Notes: generated by a model from the letters alone, not told the origin. A stretch of DNA of 64,000 bases from an uncultured Peptoniphilus sp. (GCF_943913915.1 NZ_CALUAA010000002.1:1-64000), one strand, 5' to 3'; numbered from the stretch's first letter, positions 50,935 through 60,404 are shown. Numbers and translations are program-made.

Positions 50935-51494
50935 CGTCTGTATCGTTTGGGGTGAAAGATCTCTTGACGTTTCGAAAGCAAGTAGCCGACGGCGATTCCC
51001 CCCATATTGAGGAGCCAGTCATCGATATCGGCGCTTCTTCCGATGTGGTACTGTACGGATTCGATGGCGAAGAAAATAAGTCCGTAGGTAAGAAAGAGGG
51101 GCAGGGGCTTTTTCATTTTTTCGAAGAGCACGGGCGTTAAAAAACCCAGGGGAATGCCAATCAATATATTGCCCCATAGGTTTAAAAAGATGCTCGAAGG
51201 CGTACCATATTGTATAAACAAACGGATGGTTTTAAAAGGTATTAAGTTTAATTGCCAGTCACTGCTTTCCGTGTCCACACCAAGGGGAACGCCCCAGGAT
51301 TCCAAGAGGCGATTGTTGACGAGTAAAAAGAAGGCGAGCCACAGGGCATAAGTGGCAAAGAGTAAGAGTAATCGCTCCCGACGGCGATTGCTCTTTTTTT
51401 TATACTTTCCGAAGATTTGGGTGCGAATAAGGGAGAAGCCTAAAAAGGCGACGATAAAAATCAGAGGGGTTACCTTCAGCGCGTAGCGAATCAA
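50931..51494 (-). CDS. VanZ-like membrane protein
   Basis: 187 residues, about five helices. The VanZ-family core is LNLIPFKTI, FLNLWGNILIGIPLGFLTPVLF and the C-terminal IESVQYHIGRSADIDDWLLNMGG. Originally linked to teicoplanin resistance, but most members have unknown function. It starts at TTG 51494, overlapping the HAD gene stop (TTGA), so translation is coupled. Confidence 0.85.
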   Translation of the reverse strand: MIRYALKVTPLIFIVAFLGFSLIRTQIFGKYKKKSNRRRERLLLLFATYALWLAFFLLVNNRLLESWGVPLGVDTESSDWQLNLIPFKTIRLFIQYGTPSSIFLNLWGNILIGIPLGFLTPVLFEKMKKPLPLFLTYGLIFFAIESVQYHIGRSADIDDWLLNMGGIAVGYLLSKRQEIFHPKRYRR

Positions 51495-52135
51495 AAATAC
51501 CGCTCCAAATCTACATCCAGTAGGCTATCCACCACTTCATCGGCGGTTTCTCTGATGCTGTCCCAGTAGGGGGCGTTGGAATCGTCTTTCACGCCGACGG
51601 TGTAAAGACCGTATTCCTTCGCCGCCACAACGGCGTAATGGGCGTCGTCGAAAAAGAGAATGTCCTCCGGTTTTTCACCGAGTTTTTTAGCGAGGATGTC
51701 ATAAAACTTCCCTTCGCTCTTTTCGACGCCTACGCCGTTACAGGTCTGTACAAACTGGAAATAAGGATTTAAGCCGAAACGCTCCATGGCAGGCATTAAA
51801 AATTCCTCATTGGTGGCAGTGGCGAGGACGAGAGGAGCCCGCTCGTAAGCTCGCTTCACAAGATCCAGCGCCCCTTCTTTTAAGGGAAGGGTATGGGAAT
51901 AGCCCTCTCTTAAAATATCGCCCATTTCGTTAAAGATGTCCTCTACGGATTCCGGGAGCTCCAACTCTTTTTTAAAAAAGGCGCTGGACTGGTTTAAGCT
52001 CATGGTAGTGACTTTATCGTGAATGGCGTCGGTATAGATCTTTCCCTTAGACTCCACGAAGTTGCGGCCCAAATGGCGCCACATGCCCATGGAATCGATT
52101 AGAGTTCCGTCAAAATCAAATGCGATGGCTTTCAT
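51491..52135 (-). CDS. HAD family hydrolase (subfamily IA phosphatase)
   Basis: 214 residues with the HAD nucleophile motif AFDFDGTLIDS at residues 5-15, a helical cap, the threonine motif LATATNEEF, a lysine in GVEKSEGKF and acidic motif IV FFDDAHYAV. Likely a small-molecule phosphatase or phosphomutase (PGMB-like cap); substrate is unknown. ATG follows GAAAGGATC. It lies between dppA and the VanZ-like gene on the same strand. Confidence 0.85.
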   Translation of the reverse strand: MKAIAFDFDGTLIDSMGMWRHLGRNFVESKGKIYTDAIHDKVTTMSLNQSSAFFKKELELPESVEDIFNEMGDILREGYSHTLPLKEGALDLVKRAYERAPLVLATATNEEFLMPAMERFGLNPYFQFVQTCNGVGVEKSEGKFYDILAKKLGEKPEDILFFDDAHYAVVAAKEYGLYTVGVKDDSNAPYWDSIRETADEVVDSLLDVDLERYF

Positions 52136-52151
52136 AAAGATCCTTTCTATT

Positions 52152-52982
52152 CTATACGCGGCACATGGCCTCGAGGGTCATTAGGGTGTCGACCACTTCT
52201 ATTCCCGTATCGGCGGTAAAACCAACGCGGTAGCCGTCCAGGCGGGAGATGCCCGGCACAATTTCAACCTTATCGGCGTGGAGTGTGCGATTGGTTTCCA
52301 CGACGACGCGGTAAGGGCCGTAAATGTCGCCGAGGGGAAGGCTTCTGAAATCTTTTGAGAGGACGGTGTCTACTTTCTCGATGATCTCACGGCGAAGGAG
52401 GGCGAAGTTTTTGTGGCGCACGGCATTGTGGCCGAAGCTTTCTTTCGTTACCACGTATTCCACATAGGGCATATAGCCTTCTAAAATAAGCTGGCCGTGA
52501 AGACCGCTGTCGCCTATGACGAGGCCCACAGGCACCTTGTAATCTTTGGCGACGATTTGGTTGATCATGGCCTCGGATACTTTGATGTCGTTTACCGTGA
52601 CGCGGTGGAAGTGAGTGGAGTAGCTGTGGTTCATATTGCCGTGATGGTGGCCGCTGCCGGCGTGATAACCTAAGAAGATGATGATGTCGTGGCCTTCCAC
52701 ACCTGTCATCATAAAGTCTTTCCTGGGATAGCCGCTGATAAGCTCAATGCGGGGATCCATTTCAGAAAGGAGCAGGTAATCTAAGTTCTTGCCTTCGGCG
52801 TGGCTGTCTGCGATGGTAATGCGCTCAACCTCTTTGTTTCGGCTCGAGTGTTGAATCCCCTCGATAACCGCGCGAACGTGGGCGTGAATGGCGTCGCTGT
52901 AGCGTTTCGTCTGTTTGATTTCGTCGCTGAAGCGATCGATGCCGGCGATACCTTCCATATCAAATGAAATGTAAATGTTCAT
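52152..52982 (-). CDS. dppA: M55 family D-aminopeptidase
   Basis: 276 residues. Zinc-dependent D-aminopeptidase of the DppA type, acting on D-amino-acid-containing peptides such as D-Ala-D-Ala. Ligand motifs: SFDMEGIAGI (Asp, Glu) at the N-terminus, DSHAEGKN, and GYHAGSG. In Bacillus dppA is part of a dipeptide uptake operon; here it leads a unit with a HAD hydrolase and VanZ-like protein. ATG follows AAAGGAG. Confidence 0.9.
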   Translation of the reverse strand: MNIYISFDMEGIAGIDRFSDEIKQTKRYSDAIHAHVRAVIEGIQHSSRNKEVERITIADSHAEGKNLDYLLLSEMDPRIELISGYPRKDFMMTGVEGHDIIIFLGYHAGSGHHHGNMNHSYSTHFHRVTVNDIKVSEAMINQIVAKDYKVPVGLVIGDSGLHGQLILEGYMPYVEYVVTKESFGHNAVRHKNFALLRREIIEKVDTVLSKDFRSLPLGDIYGPYRVVVETNRTLHADKVEIVPGISRLDGYRVGFTADTGIEVVDTLMTLEAMCRV

Positions 52983-53068
52983 GGTACTCCTTTCTCAGGT
53001 CTCTCATCTTTCGACGAAGGGTTCTATTTTTTCCTCCCCACGTGATAGGATAGAATGAGGAGGTATTT

Positions 53069-53515
53069 ATGGATCGAGATGCGTATTATATGGGTCTTGC
53101 CCTCAAGGAGGCGAAGACCTCGGCGGCCATGGGCGAAGTGCCCATCGGGTGTGTGATCGTTGATAATGGCGAGGTCATCGGGCGGGGACACAATCAGAGC
53201 GAATCTTTGGATTCGGCTCTGGCTCATGCAGAAATCATGGCCATCGACGAGGCCTCGAAGAAAAAGGGCCGTAGGCTTAACTCCACACTTTACGTTACCG
53301 TAGAGCCCTGCCCCATGTGCATGGGCGCCATATTAAATGCCCGGGTGGATCGCTTAGTGATCGGCGCGGAAAACCCCCGCTTCGGTGCGGCCGGTTCGGT
53401 GGTGAACCTTGCGGCTTTTCGCGCCTTTAATCACAGCGTCGCCGTAAGCCGCGGCATCCTCAAAGAGGAATGCGGGGAACTTATGCGGACATTTTTTAAA
53501 AGCCTTCGCCCTTAG
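53069..53515 (+). CDS. tadA: tRNA-specific adenosine-34 deaminase
   Basis: 148 residues. Converts A34 to inosine in tRNA-Arg(ACG). Zinc site and catalytic Glu in LAHAEIMAI (HAE) and TVEPCPMCMGAI (PCxxC); C-terminal GILKEECGELMRTFFKS is typical. ATG follows GAGGAGG. Its last 4 bp overlap the convergent hexapeptide-repeat gene. Confidence 0.95.
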   Translation: MDRDAYYMGLALKEAKTSAAMGEVPIGCVIVDNGEVIGRGHNQSESLDSALAHAEIMAIDEASKKKGRRLNSTLYVTVEPCPMCMGAILNARVDRLVIGAENPRFGAAGSVVNLAAFRAFNHSVAVSRGILKEECGELMRTFFKSLRP

Positions 53516-53925
53516 CGCCCTTTAGCTTCTTCGAGCTCTTCGGCGGTGAGGCCTCTTGTAATGGAAAAGGGATCTCCTTCTCCCACGGCACGGGAGGGAA
53601 GCTTTGAATTTTCAGGCATATGACCGTTGTCTTCCAGGATGCTGTAATCGCCCGTGTAGACGAAGGGGTCTATAATCGCACCCTTTTTAAGGGTGGCATA
53701 ATTTCCGACAGAGGCCATGGTAATTTTGACATCGTCTTCAATGTGGGTGTACCTGCCGATAACGGTCTTATTTTCCTTCCCGCCGATGATTTTAATATTT
53801 TTTCCGAAAACGACACCATCGCCGATGTGAATGGTGCCGTCTTTTGCGTCCAATACGACATTTTCTCCGCAGGTAATATTGTCTCCCAAGATGACATGGC
53901 CTTTGCAATTTAATGGATACTTCAT
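53512..53925 (-). CDS. Left-handed beta-helix (hexapeptide repeat) protein
   Basis: 137 residues built of hexapeptide turns (VILGDNITCGENVVLDA, GTIHIGDGVVFGKNIKIIGG, TVIGRYTHIEDDVKI, ATLKKGAIIDPFVYTGD) with a short C-terminal helix. It is gamma-carbonic-anhydrase- or acyltransferase-like in fold, but the zinc histidine pattern of carbonic anhydrases is not evident. Function is open. The start is ATG 53925 with AGGAGA; a frame extending to 53970 is rejected. Confidence 0.7.
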   Translation of the reverse strand: MKYPLNCKGHVILGDNITCGENVVLDAKDGTIHIGDGVVFGKNIKIIGGKENKTVIGRYTHIEDDVKITMASVGNYATLKKGAIIDPFVYTGDYSILEDNGHMPENSKLPSRAVGEGDPFSITRGLTAEELEEAKGR

Positions 53926-53962
53926 GAGAATCTCCTGTTCATAAAAATCATGAAAAAGCGAT

Positions 53963-54008
53963 AAAAACACCCTCCTCGTCGCTGATACGGGACGGCGGGA
54001 GGGAGGGC
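53963..54008 (-). terminator. Probable terminator for the 174-residue gene (minus strand)
   Basis: CCCTCC and GGAGGG arms enclose an inner CGTC/GACG stem; on the minus strand a TGTTTTTA tail follows. Moderate confidence because the stem is interrupted. Confidence 0.45.
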
Positions 54009-54012
54009 GAGA

Positions 54013-54537
54013 TTAATAATTGTGAAAGTAAATATCGAGCACAATGGCCGTGGCCAAATAAACTGCGAGGGGAAGCTCGCCGGATTCGACGGCAATGTCG
54101 TATTCTTTTCCCTCGGCTGTACGCCTTCCGCTGTAGCTTGCCAAGATCTCCTCGCCCCGTTTTATGTAAAAGGTTCTGGCGCGGACAAAGCCCGTTATGT
54201 CGTAGCACTCGCCATGAAAGCGAAAAGAGATATTGGGCAGACTGAAGCGCTCCTTGTCTTCTAAAAAATCCACGGAGCCTTCGGGGAAATAGAGTGTAAA
54301 TGCCGGCACGGTTTGGGTGACGACGGTTTTCTTTTTAAGGGAAAAACCCTCGTTTCCATCGGCATCGATTAGTGATAGAGTATAGGGTATAATGGGAAGT
54401 TCGCGAAAAGCGGAGGCGATACTCGTTTGAATCGCATCGCTCTTTGTCTCTAATAGTTTAAGACCGCTTTCGTCGTAAAATGTATAATCGACGAGGCCCG
54501 GAACCCGCGAGATAGCCTGCAAACTACATCGTATCAT
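54013..54537 (-). CDS. LURP-one/tubby-like beta-barrel protein (tentative)
   Basis: 174 residues, beta-rich, with the end pattern YDIAVESGELPLAVYLATAIVLDIYF, reminiscent of LURP-one-related/scramblase-fold proteins whose C-terminus is a buried helix. Repeated strand pairs (YTFYDESGLKLLETKS, FYIKRGEEILASYSG) fit that barrel. No catalytic motif is seen. ATG follows GGAAGGA. Tentative assignment from fold pattern only. Confidence 0.5.
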   Translation of the reverse strand: MIRCSLQAISRVPGLVDYTFYDESGLKLLETKSDAIQTSIASAFRELPIIPYTLSLIDADGNEGFSLKKKTVVTQTVPAFTLYFPEGSVDFLEDKERFSLPNISFRFHGECYDITGFVRARTFYIKRGEEILASYSGRRTAEGKEYDIAVESGELPLAVYLATAIVLDIYFHNY

Positions 54538-54610
54538 GCTGTCACATCCTTCCTTTTCATTGTACTATAATGTAGAGAAAATTCAACAAAGACAGATAAG
54601 GAGTTTCATA

Positions 54611-54838
54611 ATGATAGATAGCTTACCACGTATTAACGAGCTGGCAAAAATTGCCAAAGAAAGAGAGTTGACTCCGGAAGAGATTGAAGAGAGGGATCGC
54701 CTGCGCAAGGAATACTTAAAGGAATTCAGAGCGGGCTTTCGCGAGCAACTTTTAAACACGAAGGTTGTCGACGAAGAGGGCAACGATATTACGCCTGAAA
54801 AGCTGAAAAAAGCAAAAGAAGCGAGAGAAAAAGAGTAA
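54611..54838 (+). CDS. DUF896 family protein (YnzC-like)
   Basis: 75 residues, IDSLPRINELAKIAKERELTPEEIEERDRLR at the N-terminus, the two-helix DUF896 fold, with a short charged C-terminal tail. Function is unknown; the B. subtilis member YnzC is SOS-linked. The start is ATG 54611 after AAGGAG. TATAAT at 54566-54571 is a likely -10. It is 21 bp before trkA and may lead that transcript. Confidence 0.85.
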   Translation: MIDSLPRINELAKIAKERELTPEEIEERDRLRKEYLKEFRAGFREQLLNTKVVDEEGNDITPEKLKKAKEAREKE

Positions 54839-54859
54839 GAGATTTAAAAGGAGAACGCC

Positions 54860-56239
54860 ATGCGCGCATTGGTTGTAGGCGGGGGAAAATTGGGCATGCG
54901 ACTCGCCCGCTCCCTCGTAGAAGAGAATGTAGAGATCACGGTACTGGATAACGATCCCCGTGTTATTCAAAAAATAAATAATGAGCTGGATGTTTTGACG
55001 ATTACGGGCAATGCCTTGGATTTTAATATTTTAAAAGAGCTCAATATTGAAAAATATGACATGATTATCGGCACGGTTACAAGCGACGAGTCCAATGTTT
55101 TGGTGACGAGTATCGCCAAAAAAATGGGCTGCAAGCGAGCCATCGCCCGCATTCGAAATCCGGAATACCACTCCCAGATTCGCCTCATTAAAGAAGAGTT
55201 GGACATCGATTACGTTATCAATCCCGAGCTCGCCGCCGCCACGGCCATTGAAAAGTATTTGCTGAAAAAATACTCCCTTATGAGCGACGAATTCGCCGGC
55301 GGCAAGGTGAAGCTCGTGGAATTCAACGTCGGGCAGGAGACGGAATTTGTCAATAAAAAGCTCAAGGATTTAAAAAATCTTCACAACCTTCTTATCGCTG
55401 CTGTGTCGCGAAGGGGCTACACCTTTATCCCTAACGGCAGCACGCAGCTCCGGGAAAACGACGTGATTCTCGTGATCGGGGCGCGGAAGAGTATCGACGC
55501 GTTCGACCGGGAGCATTCCAATGTGCAGGCAGTGAAACCGACAAAGAGCGTCATGATCCTGGGAGGCGGGAAGCTGGGAGATTATCTCTGCGGGCATCTA
55601 TTAAAAGACAGAATCGACGTCCTCGTCATCGAAAAAGATCACGACAAGGCAGTGGCATTAAAAGAGCGTCATCCGGAAGCGGTGGTCATTCACGGCGACG
55701 GCACGGATTTCAATGTACTGGAAGAGGAAGTGATCCATTCCTACGACGCCTTTGTTGGCGCCACGGGCATTGATGAGACGAATATTTTAATGGCGCTTTC
55801 CATGAAGGAAGAGGGAATTACGAAATCCGTGGCGAAAATTTCTCGTGTGAACTTTATCAAGGTCTTGGATAGATTAAATCTCGACGCCACCTTTAACCCG
55901 AGTTTTATCACGGCGTCTCTTATTCTAAAACTGATCCGAGGTAAAGACGCCCTCGCCATTAACTTAATGTATGACGGGGATACGGAAATTGCCGAGATTA
56001 AATTAAACGATAATCTGAAGATTTTAAACACACCTCTCATGGACCTTTCCCTTCCCAAGGGTATTTTAATCGCAGCCATTGTAAGGGGAAAAGATGTGAT
56101 TATCCCGAGCGGCCAAACGAAGTTGCAACAGGGAGACCGCATTATTGTCTTCTGCAAGCATAAAAACGTACAGACCATGAAAGACTATTTTTATAACGAC
56201 CGAGGAGGATTCTTCCATGAATTATGGCGCGGCATTTAA
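54860..56239 (+). CDS. trkA: Trk potassium uptake regulatory subunit TrkA
   Basis: 459 residues with two RCK units. Each has a Rossmann TrkA-N domain (VVGGGKLGMRLARSL at the start; ILGGGKLGDYLCGHL from about 232) with the GxGxxG-like NAD-binding glycines and an acidic ribose contact (LDNDPR, IEKDHD), and a TrkA-C domain (RRGYTFIPNGSTQL; VRGKDVIIPSGQTKL). It gates the TrkH channel encoded next. ATG follows AAAGGAG. The last 23 bp overlap trkH. Confidence 0.95.
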   Translation: MRALVVGGGKLGMRLARSLVEENVEITVLDNDPRVIQKINNELDVLTITGNALDFNILKELNIEKYDMIIGTVTSDESNVLVTSIAKKMGCKRAIARIRNPEYHSQIRLIKEELDIDYVINPELAAATAIEKYLLKKYSLMSDEFAGGKVKLVEFNVGQETEFVNKKLKDLKNLHNLLIAAVSRRGYTFIPNGSTQLRENDVILVIGARKSIDAFDREHSNVQAVKPTKSVMILGGGKLGDYLCGHLLKDRIDVLVIEKDHDKAVALKERHPEAVVIHGDGTDFNVLEEEVIHSYDAFVGATGIDETNILMALSMKEEGITKSVAKISRVNFIKVLDRLNLDATFNPSFITASLILKLIRGKDALAINLMYDGDTEIAEIKLNDNLKILNTPLMDLSLPKGILIAAIVRGKDVIIPSGQTKLQQGDRIIVFCKHKNVQTMKDYFYNDRGGFFHELWRGI

Positions 56240-57671
56240 TGTTTTAGGCGTGCTCCTCGCCGTAGAAGGGGCATTTATGGTGCCGCCCTTAATCTACGGG
56301 AAAGTTAACGGGGACGGGAGTGTCACGGCGTTTTTAATCGCCATCGCCTTCTGCGCCTTAATCGGAGCGGTACTGTATTTTACACCAAAAAAAACCGAGC
56401 GCATTCGCGGCCGCGACGGCCTCTTTATCGTCGCTGTAGGATGGGTCATCGTTTCGCTTTTCGGCGCCGTCCCCTTGTATCTCGGCGGAGCGACGCCTAC
56501 CTATATCGACGCCATTTTTGAGATCGTGTCAGGCTTTACCACTACGGGAGCGTCGGTGATCGACAATATCGAAAAGGTGGACAAGAGCATGGTCCTCTGG
56601 CGAAGCATGACCCACTGGATCGGCGGCATGGGGATCCTCGTCTTTACTTTGGCCCTTCTCCCGAAAGTAGGCACCAACGGCTTCCGAATCTTTAAGGCGG
56701 AGACGCCGGGGCCTGTGGCCGGTAAGGTGGAGCCCAGAATGAAAAACACCGCCGTCGCCCTCTATAAGATCTATTTATTTATAACCATTGTTTTATTTAT
56801 ACTCTTAAAACTCTGCGGCATGACCCTTTTCGACGCCGTCATCCATACTTTGGGCGTCGTGGGCACGGGAGGCTTTTCCTCCCACGTAGCCTCGGCGGGA
56901 CAGTACACGAACAATACGCCGGTCTTGGTAACAATGTCTGTCTTCATGGTCATCTGCGGTACGAACTTCGGCCTTTATTCCCGTCTTGCGGGGGGCCATT
57001 GGCGGGAGATGTTTTTAGATGAAGAGTATCGTCTCTATTTAAGAATCGTTGCCACCGCCATCGTCTTAATCGCTTTGAATTTAATATTGGACGCGGGGAT
57101 GAAAGTCGGCCTCGGCTTCAGAGAGGCGGCTTTTCAGGTAACGAGTGTTATTTCCACATCGGGCTTTGCCTCCATGGACTACGATCTTTGGCCGCAATTT
57201 TCGAAATCTATTTTGCTCGGCCTGTTTTTCTTCGGCTCCTGCGCCGGTTCTACGGCAGGAGGAATGAAGATTATTCGGATTCTCGTGCTCTCGAAAATCG
57301 TAAAGCGTGAAATTTTTAAATCCATTCACCCGAACGCGGTCATGCCCATCCGCGTCAACGGAAAGATCGTGGAAGACCGGGTTATCCTCGGAATCGTCGC
57401 CTTTTCCGTGGTGTATTTTATAATCCTCGCCGTGTCCACGGTGATCGTAAGTTTGTCCGGCGTGGACTTTTTGACGGCCTTTTCCGGGTCCCTCACCTGC
57501 CTTTCCAATGTAGGGCCGGGTTTTTCCGGTCTCGGGCCTACCAACACTTTTTCAAGTTTTGCGCCGGGTTTTAAATTGCTCTTTGCTTCTCTTATGTTAT
57601 TGGGACGCTTGGAATTTTTCACCGTGCTCGGCCTGTTTACTACAGGGCACGGCAATCACTTAATGGATTAG
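56217..57671 (+). CDS. trkH: Trk potassium transporter membrane subunit TrkH
   Basis: 484 residues, four M1-P-M2 units. Selectivity loops are seen at SGFTTTGASV (about 105), GVVGTGGFSSH (about 220), TSGFASMDY (about 315) and LSNVGPGFSGLGP (about 430), plus SCAGSTAGGMKIIR of the gating region. Pumps or channels K+ with TrkA. The start is ATG 56217 with GAGGAGG, within the end of trkA. Nine bp before the second trkA-like gene. Confidence 0.95.
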   Translation: MNYGAAFNVLGVLLAVEGAFMVPPLIYGKVNGDGSVTAFLIAIAFCALIGAVLYFTPKKTERIRGRDGLFIVAVGWVIVSLFGAVPLYLGGATPTYIDAIFEIVSGFTTTGASVIDNIEKVDKSMVLWRSMTHWIGGMGILVFTLALLPKVGTNGFRIFKAETPGPVAGKVEPRMKNTAVALYKIYLFITIVLFILLKLCGMTLFDAVIHTLGVVGTGGFSSHVASAGQYTNNTPVLVTMSVFMVICGTNFGLYSRLAGGHWREMFLDEEYRLYLRIVATAIVLIALNLILDAGMKVGLGFREAAFQVTSVISTSGFASMDYDLWPQFSKSILLGLFFFGSCAGSTAGGMKIIRILVLSKIVKREIFKSIHPNAVMPIRVNGKIVEDRVILGIVAFSVVYFIILAVSTVIVSLSGVDFLTAFSGSLTCLSNVGPGFSGLGPTNTFSSFAPGFKLLFASLMLLGRLEFFTVLGLFTTGHGNHLMD

Positions 57672-57679
57672 GAGAGATT

Positions 57680-59011
57680 ATGCACATTACCATTATCGGA
57701 ACGGAACCGGGCAGTCGCCTATTGGCGCAGACCCTTGTGAGAGAAGGTCACAAGGTGGAATTTTGGATTCAAAGAGACGGGGGGCGTCTCGAAGAATATC
57801 GGGAATTTCCTACTGAGCGCTTCGACGATGTGCGGAATTTTTTAGAGGTAGATTTAAAGACTGATGCTGTCGTATTTTGTGATCGAAGCCCCGGTGCACT
57901 GGCTCTTGCCGGGCACTTTTCTCATTTAAATATCCCCGTTCATTTCGTCGTCTATGACCCGGGCCTCGGTGAGATGTTGGAGAGGGAGAAGGATCGATTC
58001 GGCATCGATTACGTTTACGATTACGGAAAGTATTTAGCCGAACGGGTCCATCGCTTTTTTTACGCCGAAGAGGGTATGCAAACCGAAGTCTTTGAAAACT
58101 TCGGCTTTGCCCTTATAAAATGGGACATCGGCGATCACCCCGGCTTTGTCGGACGCCGTGTCAGAAATATCGGGCCCTTTGAAGACTTGGTGCTCGTCGT
58201 CATTCGAAGAGACGGGCGGGTGATTATTCCCGACGGCAATACAGTCCTTGAAGCCAACGACGTGCTTCGCATGATCGGAAATATGGAGGCCATTCGCCGT
58301 TTCAGACGACGCCACGTTCGCGTTCTGCCCTTCGACGAAGAGGGTAGAGGTAAGTTTTTAATTTACGGCGACAGCCGAGGTGCGGCCTGTATCGAATCTT
58401 ATTTATCGGATCTTCACGTGGATACGGTAACCATCGGCAATATTAAGAGACGAGGCAATGTTACCATTCCTAAGAACAAACCCATTACAAATATTTTAAA
58501 TAATGTGGATGTGGAATCATTCGACGGCTTTATCGCCGCTTCATCCAGCGATGCCAATAATTTTTTGGCGGCAACGGCGGCGCGTAATGCCAATATGAAA
58601 CATGTAGCACTATGCTTGAGAGACGAGCGCTTTATGCGCATCGTCGATGTCAGCCACAACGGTGGGATTTTCTCAGGGGAGCTTCTGGTTTCTCAGAAGA
58701 TCAAACATAATTTATCCGGACACCCGGATATCTCTCTCCATTTATTCCCGGGCAATCTGGATATTTACGAAATTGCTTTAAAAGAAGATGCCTTCGCCTG
58801 CGGAAAGACCATCGAAGAGCTTGGGCTTTCCGAAGGATTTCTAATCGGCGGTATCGACCGCGGGGGGGAAAGCATTCTCGCCAAGGGAAAGACTGTCTTA
58901 AAGGCGGGAGATCGCCTGCTCCTTTTCCTCCTTCCGGAAAGCGCAGGAGATCTTAATTTATTTGTACGCCGTAAACCGAAGCGTTATTTAACGGAACTGT
59001 TTTCACTTTAA
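57680..59011 (+). CDS. Divergent second TrkA-like (RCK) protein
   Basis: 443 residues in the same two-unit RCK layout as TrkA, with TrkA-C-like blocks (VIRRDGRVIIPDGNTVLEANDVL; GGIDRGGESILAKGKTVLKAGDRLL). The nucleotide-binding loops are degraded: the first reads IIGTEPGSRLLAQ and the second IYGDSRGAACIE, neither a normal GxGxxG, and the acidic ribose residue is missing in the first. It may be a non-binding structural or regulatory partner in the Trk ring. In an operon with trkA and trkH; ATG follows AGGAGAG. Confidence 0.75.
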   Translation: MHITIIGTEPGSRLLAQTLVREGHKVEFWIQRDGGRLEEYREFPTERFDDVRNFLEVDLKTDAVVFCDRSPGALALAGHFSHLNIPVHFVVYDPGLGEMLEREKDRFGIDYVYDYGKYLAERVHRFFYAEEGMQTEVFENFGFALIKWDIGDHPGFVGRRVRNIGPFEDLVLVVIRRDGRVIIPDGNTVLEANDVLRMIGNMEAIRRFRRRHVRVLPFDEEGRGKFLIYGDSRGAACIESYLSDLHVDTVTIGNIKRRGNVTIPKNKPITNILNNVDVESFDGFIAASSSDANNFLAATAARNANMKHVALCLRDERFMRIVDVSHNGGIFSGELLVSQKIKHNLSGHPDISLHLFPGNLDIYEIALKEDAFACGKTIEELGLSEGFLIGGIDRGGESILAKGKTVLKAGDRLLLFLLPESAGDLNLFVRRKPKRYLTELFSL

Positions 59012-59020
59012 GGAGGATTT

Positions 59021-59677
59021 ATGCAATTCGGAAACGACTGGGACGAGATCATGGCCGAAGAAATGCAGAAGCCTTACTATTTGGACCTGCGCCGGCTGCT
59101 CTTGGAGGAATACCAACACCAAAGGATCTTTCCCGAAGCGCAAAATATTTTCCGCGCCATGCGACTCACTTCTTTTGGGGATACGAAAGTGGTGATCTTA
59201 GGCCAGGACCCCTATCACGGTCCGGGTCAGGCTCAGGGCCTCTCCTTTTCCGTACCGAAGGGCATGAAGCTTCCGCCCTCTCTTGTAAATATTTACAAAG
59301 AACTTGAAGAAGATCTGGGAATCAAAAGGGAAGACGGGGATTTGACGCTATGGGCGGAACAAGGTGTCTTACTTTTAAACACCACCCTTACCGTGCGATC
59401 AGGTCAGCCTATGAGCCACGGGAAAATCGGATGGGAGATCTTTACCGACCGCGTTATCGAATGCATCGGAAATAAAAAAGAACCTGTGGTGTTTATCCTC
59501 TGGGGGGCTCATGCCAGGGGAAAGAAGCGCCTTATTCATAACAAAGAGCATTTGATCTTGGAGGCGCCTCACCCGTCGCCTCTTTCGGCATACAGAGGAT
59601 TCTTCGGCTGTAAATGCTTTTCAAAGACAAACGACTACTTAAAAGAACATGGTCTTGCGGCTATAGATTGGAGCTGA
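59021..59677 (+). CDS. ung: Uracil-DNA glycosylase
   Basis: 218 residues, family 1 UNG. Removes uracil from DNA. Motif A GQDPYHGPGQAQGLSFSV (catalytic Asp about residue 64) and motif B HPSPLSAYRGFFG (catalytic His) are intact. ATG follows AAGGAGG; 9 bp after the second trkA-like gene. Confidence 0.95.
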   Translation: MQFGNDWDEIMAEEMQKPYYLDLRRLLLEEYQHQRIFPEAQNIFRAMRLTSFGDTKVVILGQDPYHGPGQAQGLSFSVPKGMKLPPSLVNIYKELEEDLGIKREDGDLTLWAEQGVLLLNTTLTVRSGQPMSHGKIGWEIFTDRVIECIGNKKEPVVFILWGAHARGKKRLIHNKEHLILEAPHPSPLSAYRGFFGCKCFSKTNDYLKEHGLAAIDWS

Positions 59678-59678
59678 G

Positions 59679-60371
59679 ATGTATTTCAATGTAAAGGAGA
59701 GAGATGTAAAGATAGGAGATATTCCCGCTCTCTTAATCGAGCCTCACAGTGTGAAAAAAGAGATTGTTTTAATTTACTATCACGGCTGGGGAAGCAGCGT
59801 AGAATCTTCCCGCTTTCGCGCAAGTATTTGGGCGGCGGCAGGTTATCCTGTTCTCGTTCCGGAAGAAATACTCCACGATTCCAGAGGGAGCTATCCCTAT
59901 GACGGCGACATGGACAAACTTCCCGAGGTTCTTTTAAAAAATATTGAGGAATACGATGAAGTGGCGAAGTACCTAGACGATGCATTTCCAAATTATAAGC
60001 GGATCGTCTGTGGCCATTCCTTGGGCGGCTTTACCGCAATGGGGCTGCTTTCAAAAAAAGAGGTAGCGGGGGTTATGGCGCTAAACGGCATGGGAGACTG
60101 GCAGGCTATGGCCGTGGAACCCTACAAGGAAAAGATTTGCGAACTGAATCCTATTGAACGTGTGGAAGAGCACGTGAAAAAAGCGATCTTGATGCTTAAC
60201 GGAGAGGTAGACGAATCGGTGAATCCCGTGTATCAGGAAAATTATTACGAGGCCGTCCGACCCCTTCACAACGAGAAGGCGCCTCTGGTCTACGAATGTA
60301 TGGAAATGACATCCCACGTGGTGACGACCACTATGATGGAACTCACCCTGGATTTTTTAGAGAAACTCTAG
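59679..60371 (+). CDS. Alpha/beta hydrolase (prolyl-oligopeptidase-like fold)
   Basis: 230 residues. YYHGWGSSVES oxyanion loop, nucleophile Ser in VCGHSLGGFTAM (about residue 113), acid likely in NGEVDESVN and His in MTSHVVTT. Substrate is unknown. One base after the ung stop, with GGAGCTGAG upstream, so co-translated. Confidence 0.8.
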   Translation: MYFNVKERDVKIGDIPALLIEPHSVKKEIVLIYYHGWGSSVESSRFRASIWAAAGYPVLVPEEILHDSRGSYPYDGDMDKLPEVLLKNIEEYDEVAKYLDDAFPNYKRIVCGHSLGGFTAMGLLSKKEVAGVMALNGMGDWQAMAVEPYKEKICELNPIERVEEHVKKAILMLNGEVDESVNPVYQENYYEAVRPLHNEKAPLVYECMEMTSHVVTTTMMELTLDFLEKL

Positions 60372-60404
60372 ATCTCTGATTTCTCCGAAGTCGTGGTGAC
60401 CATG

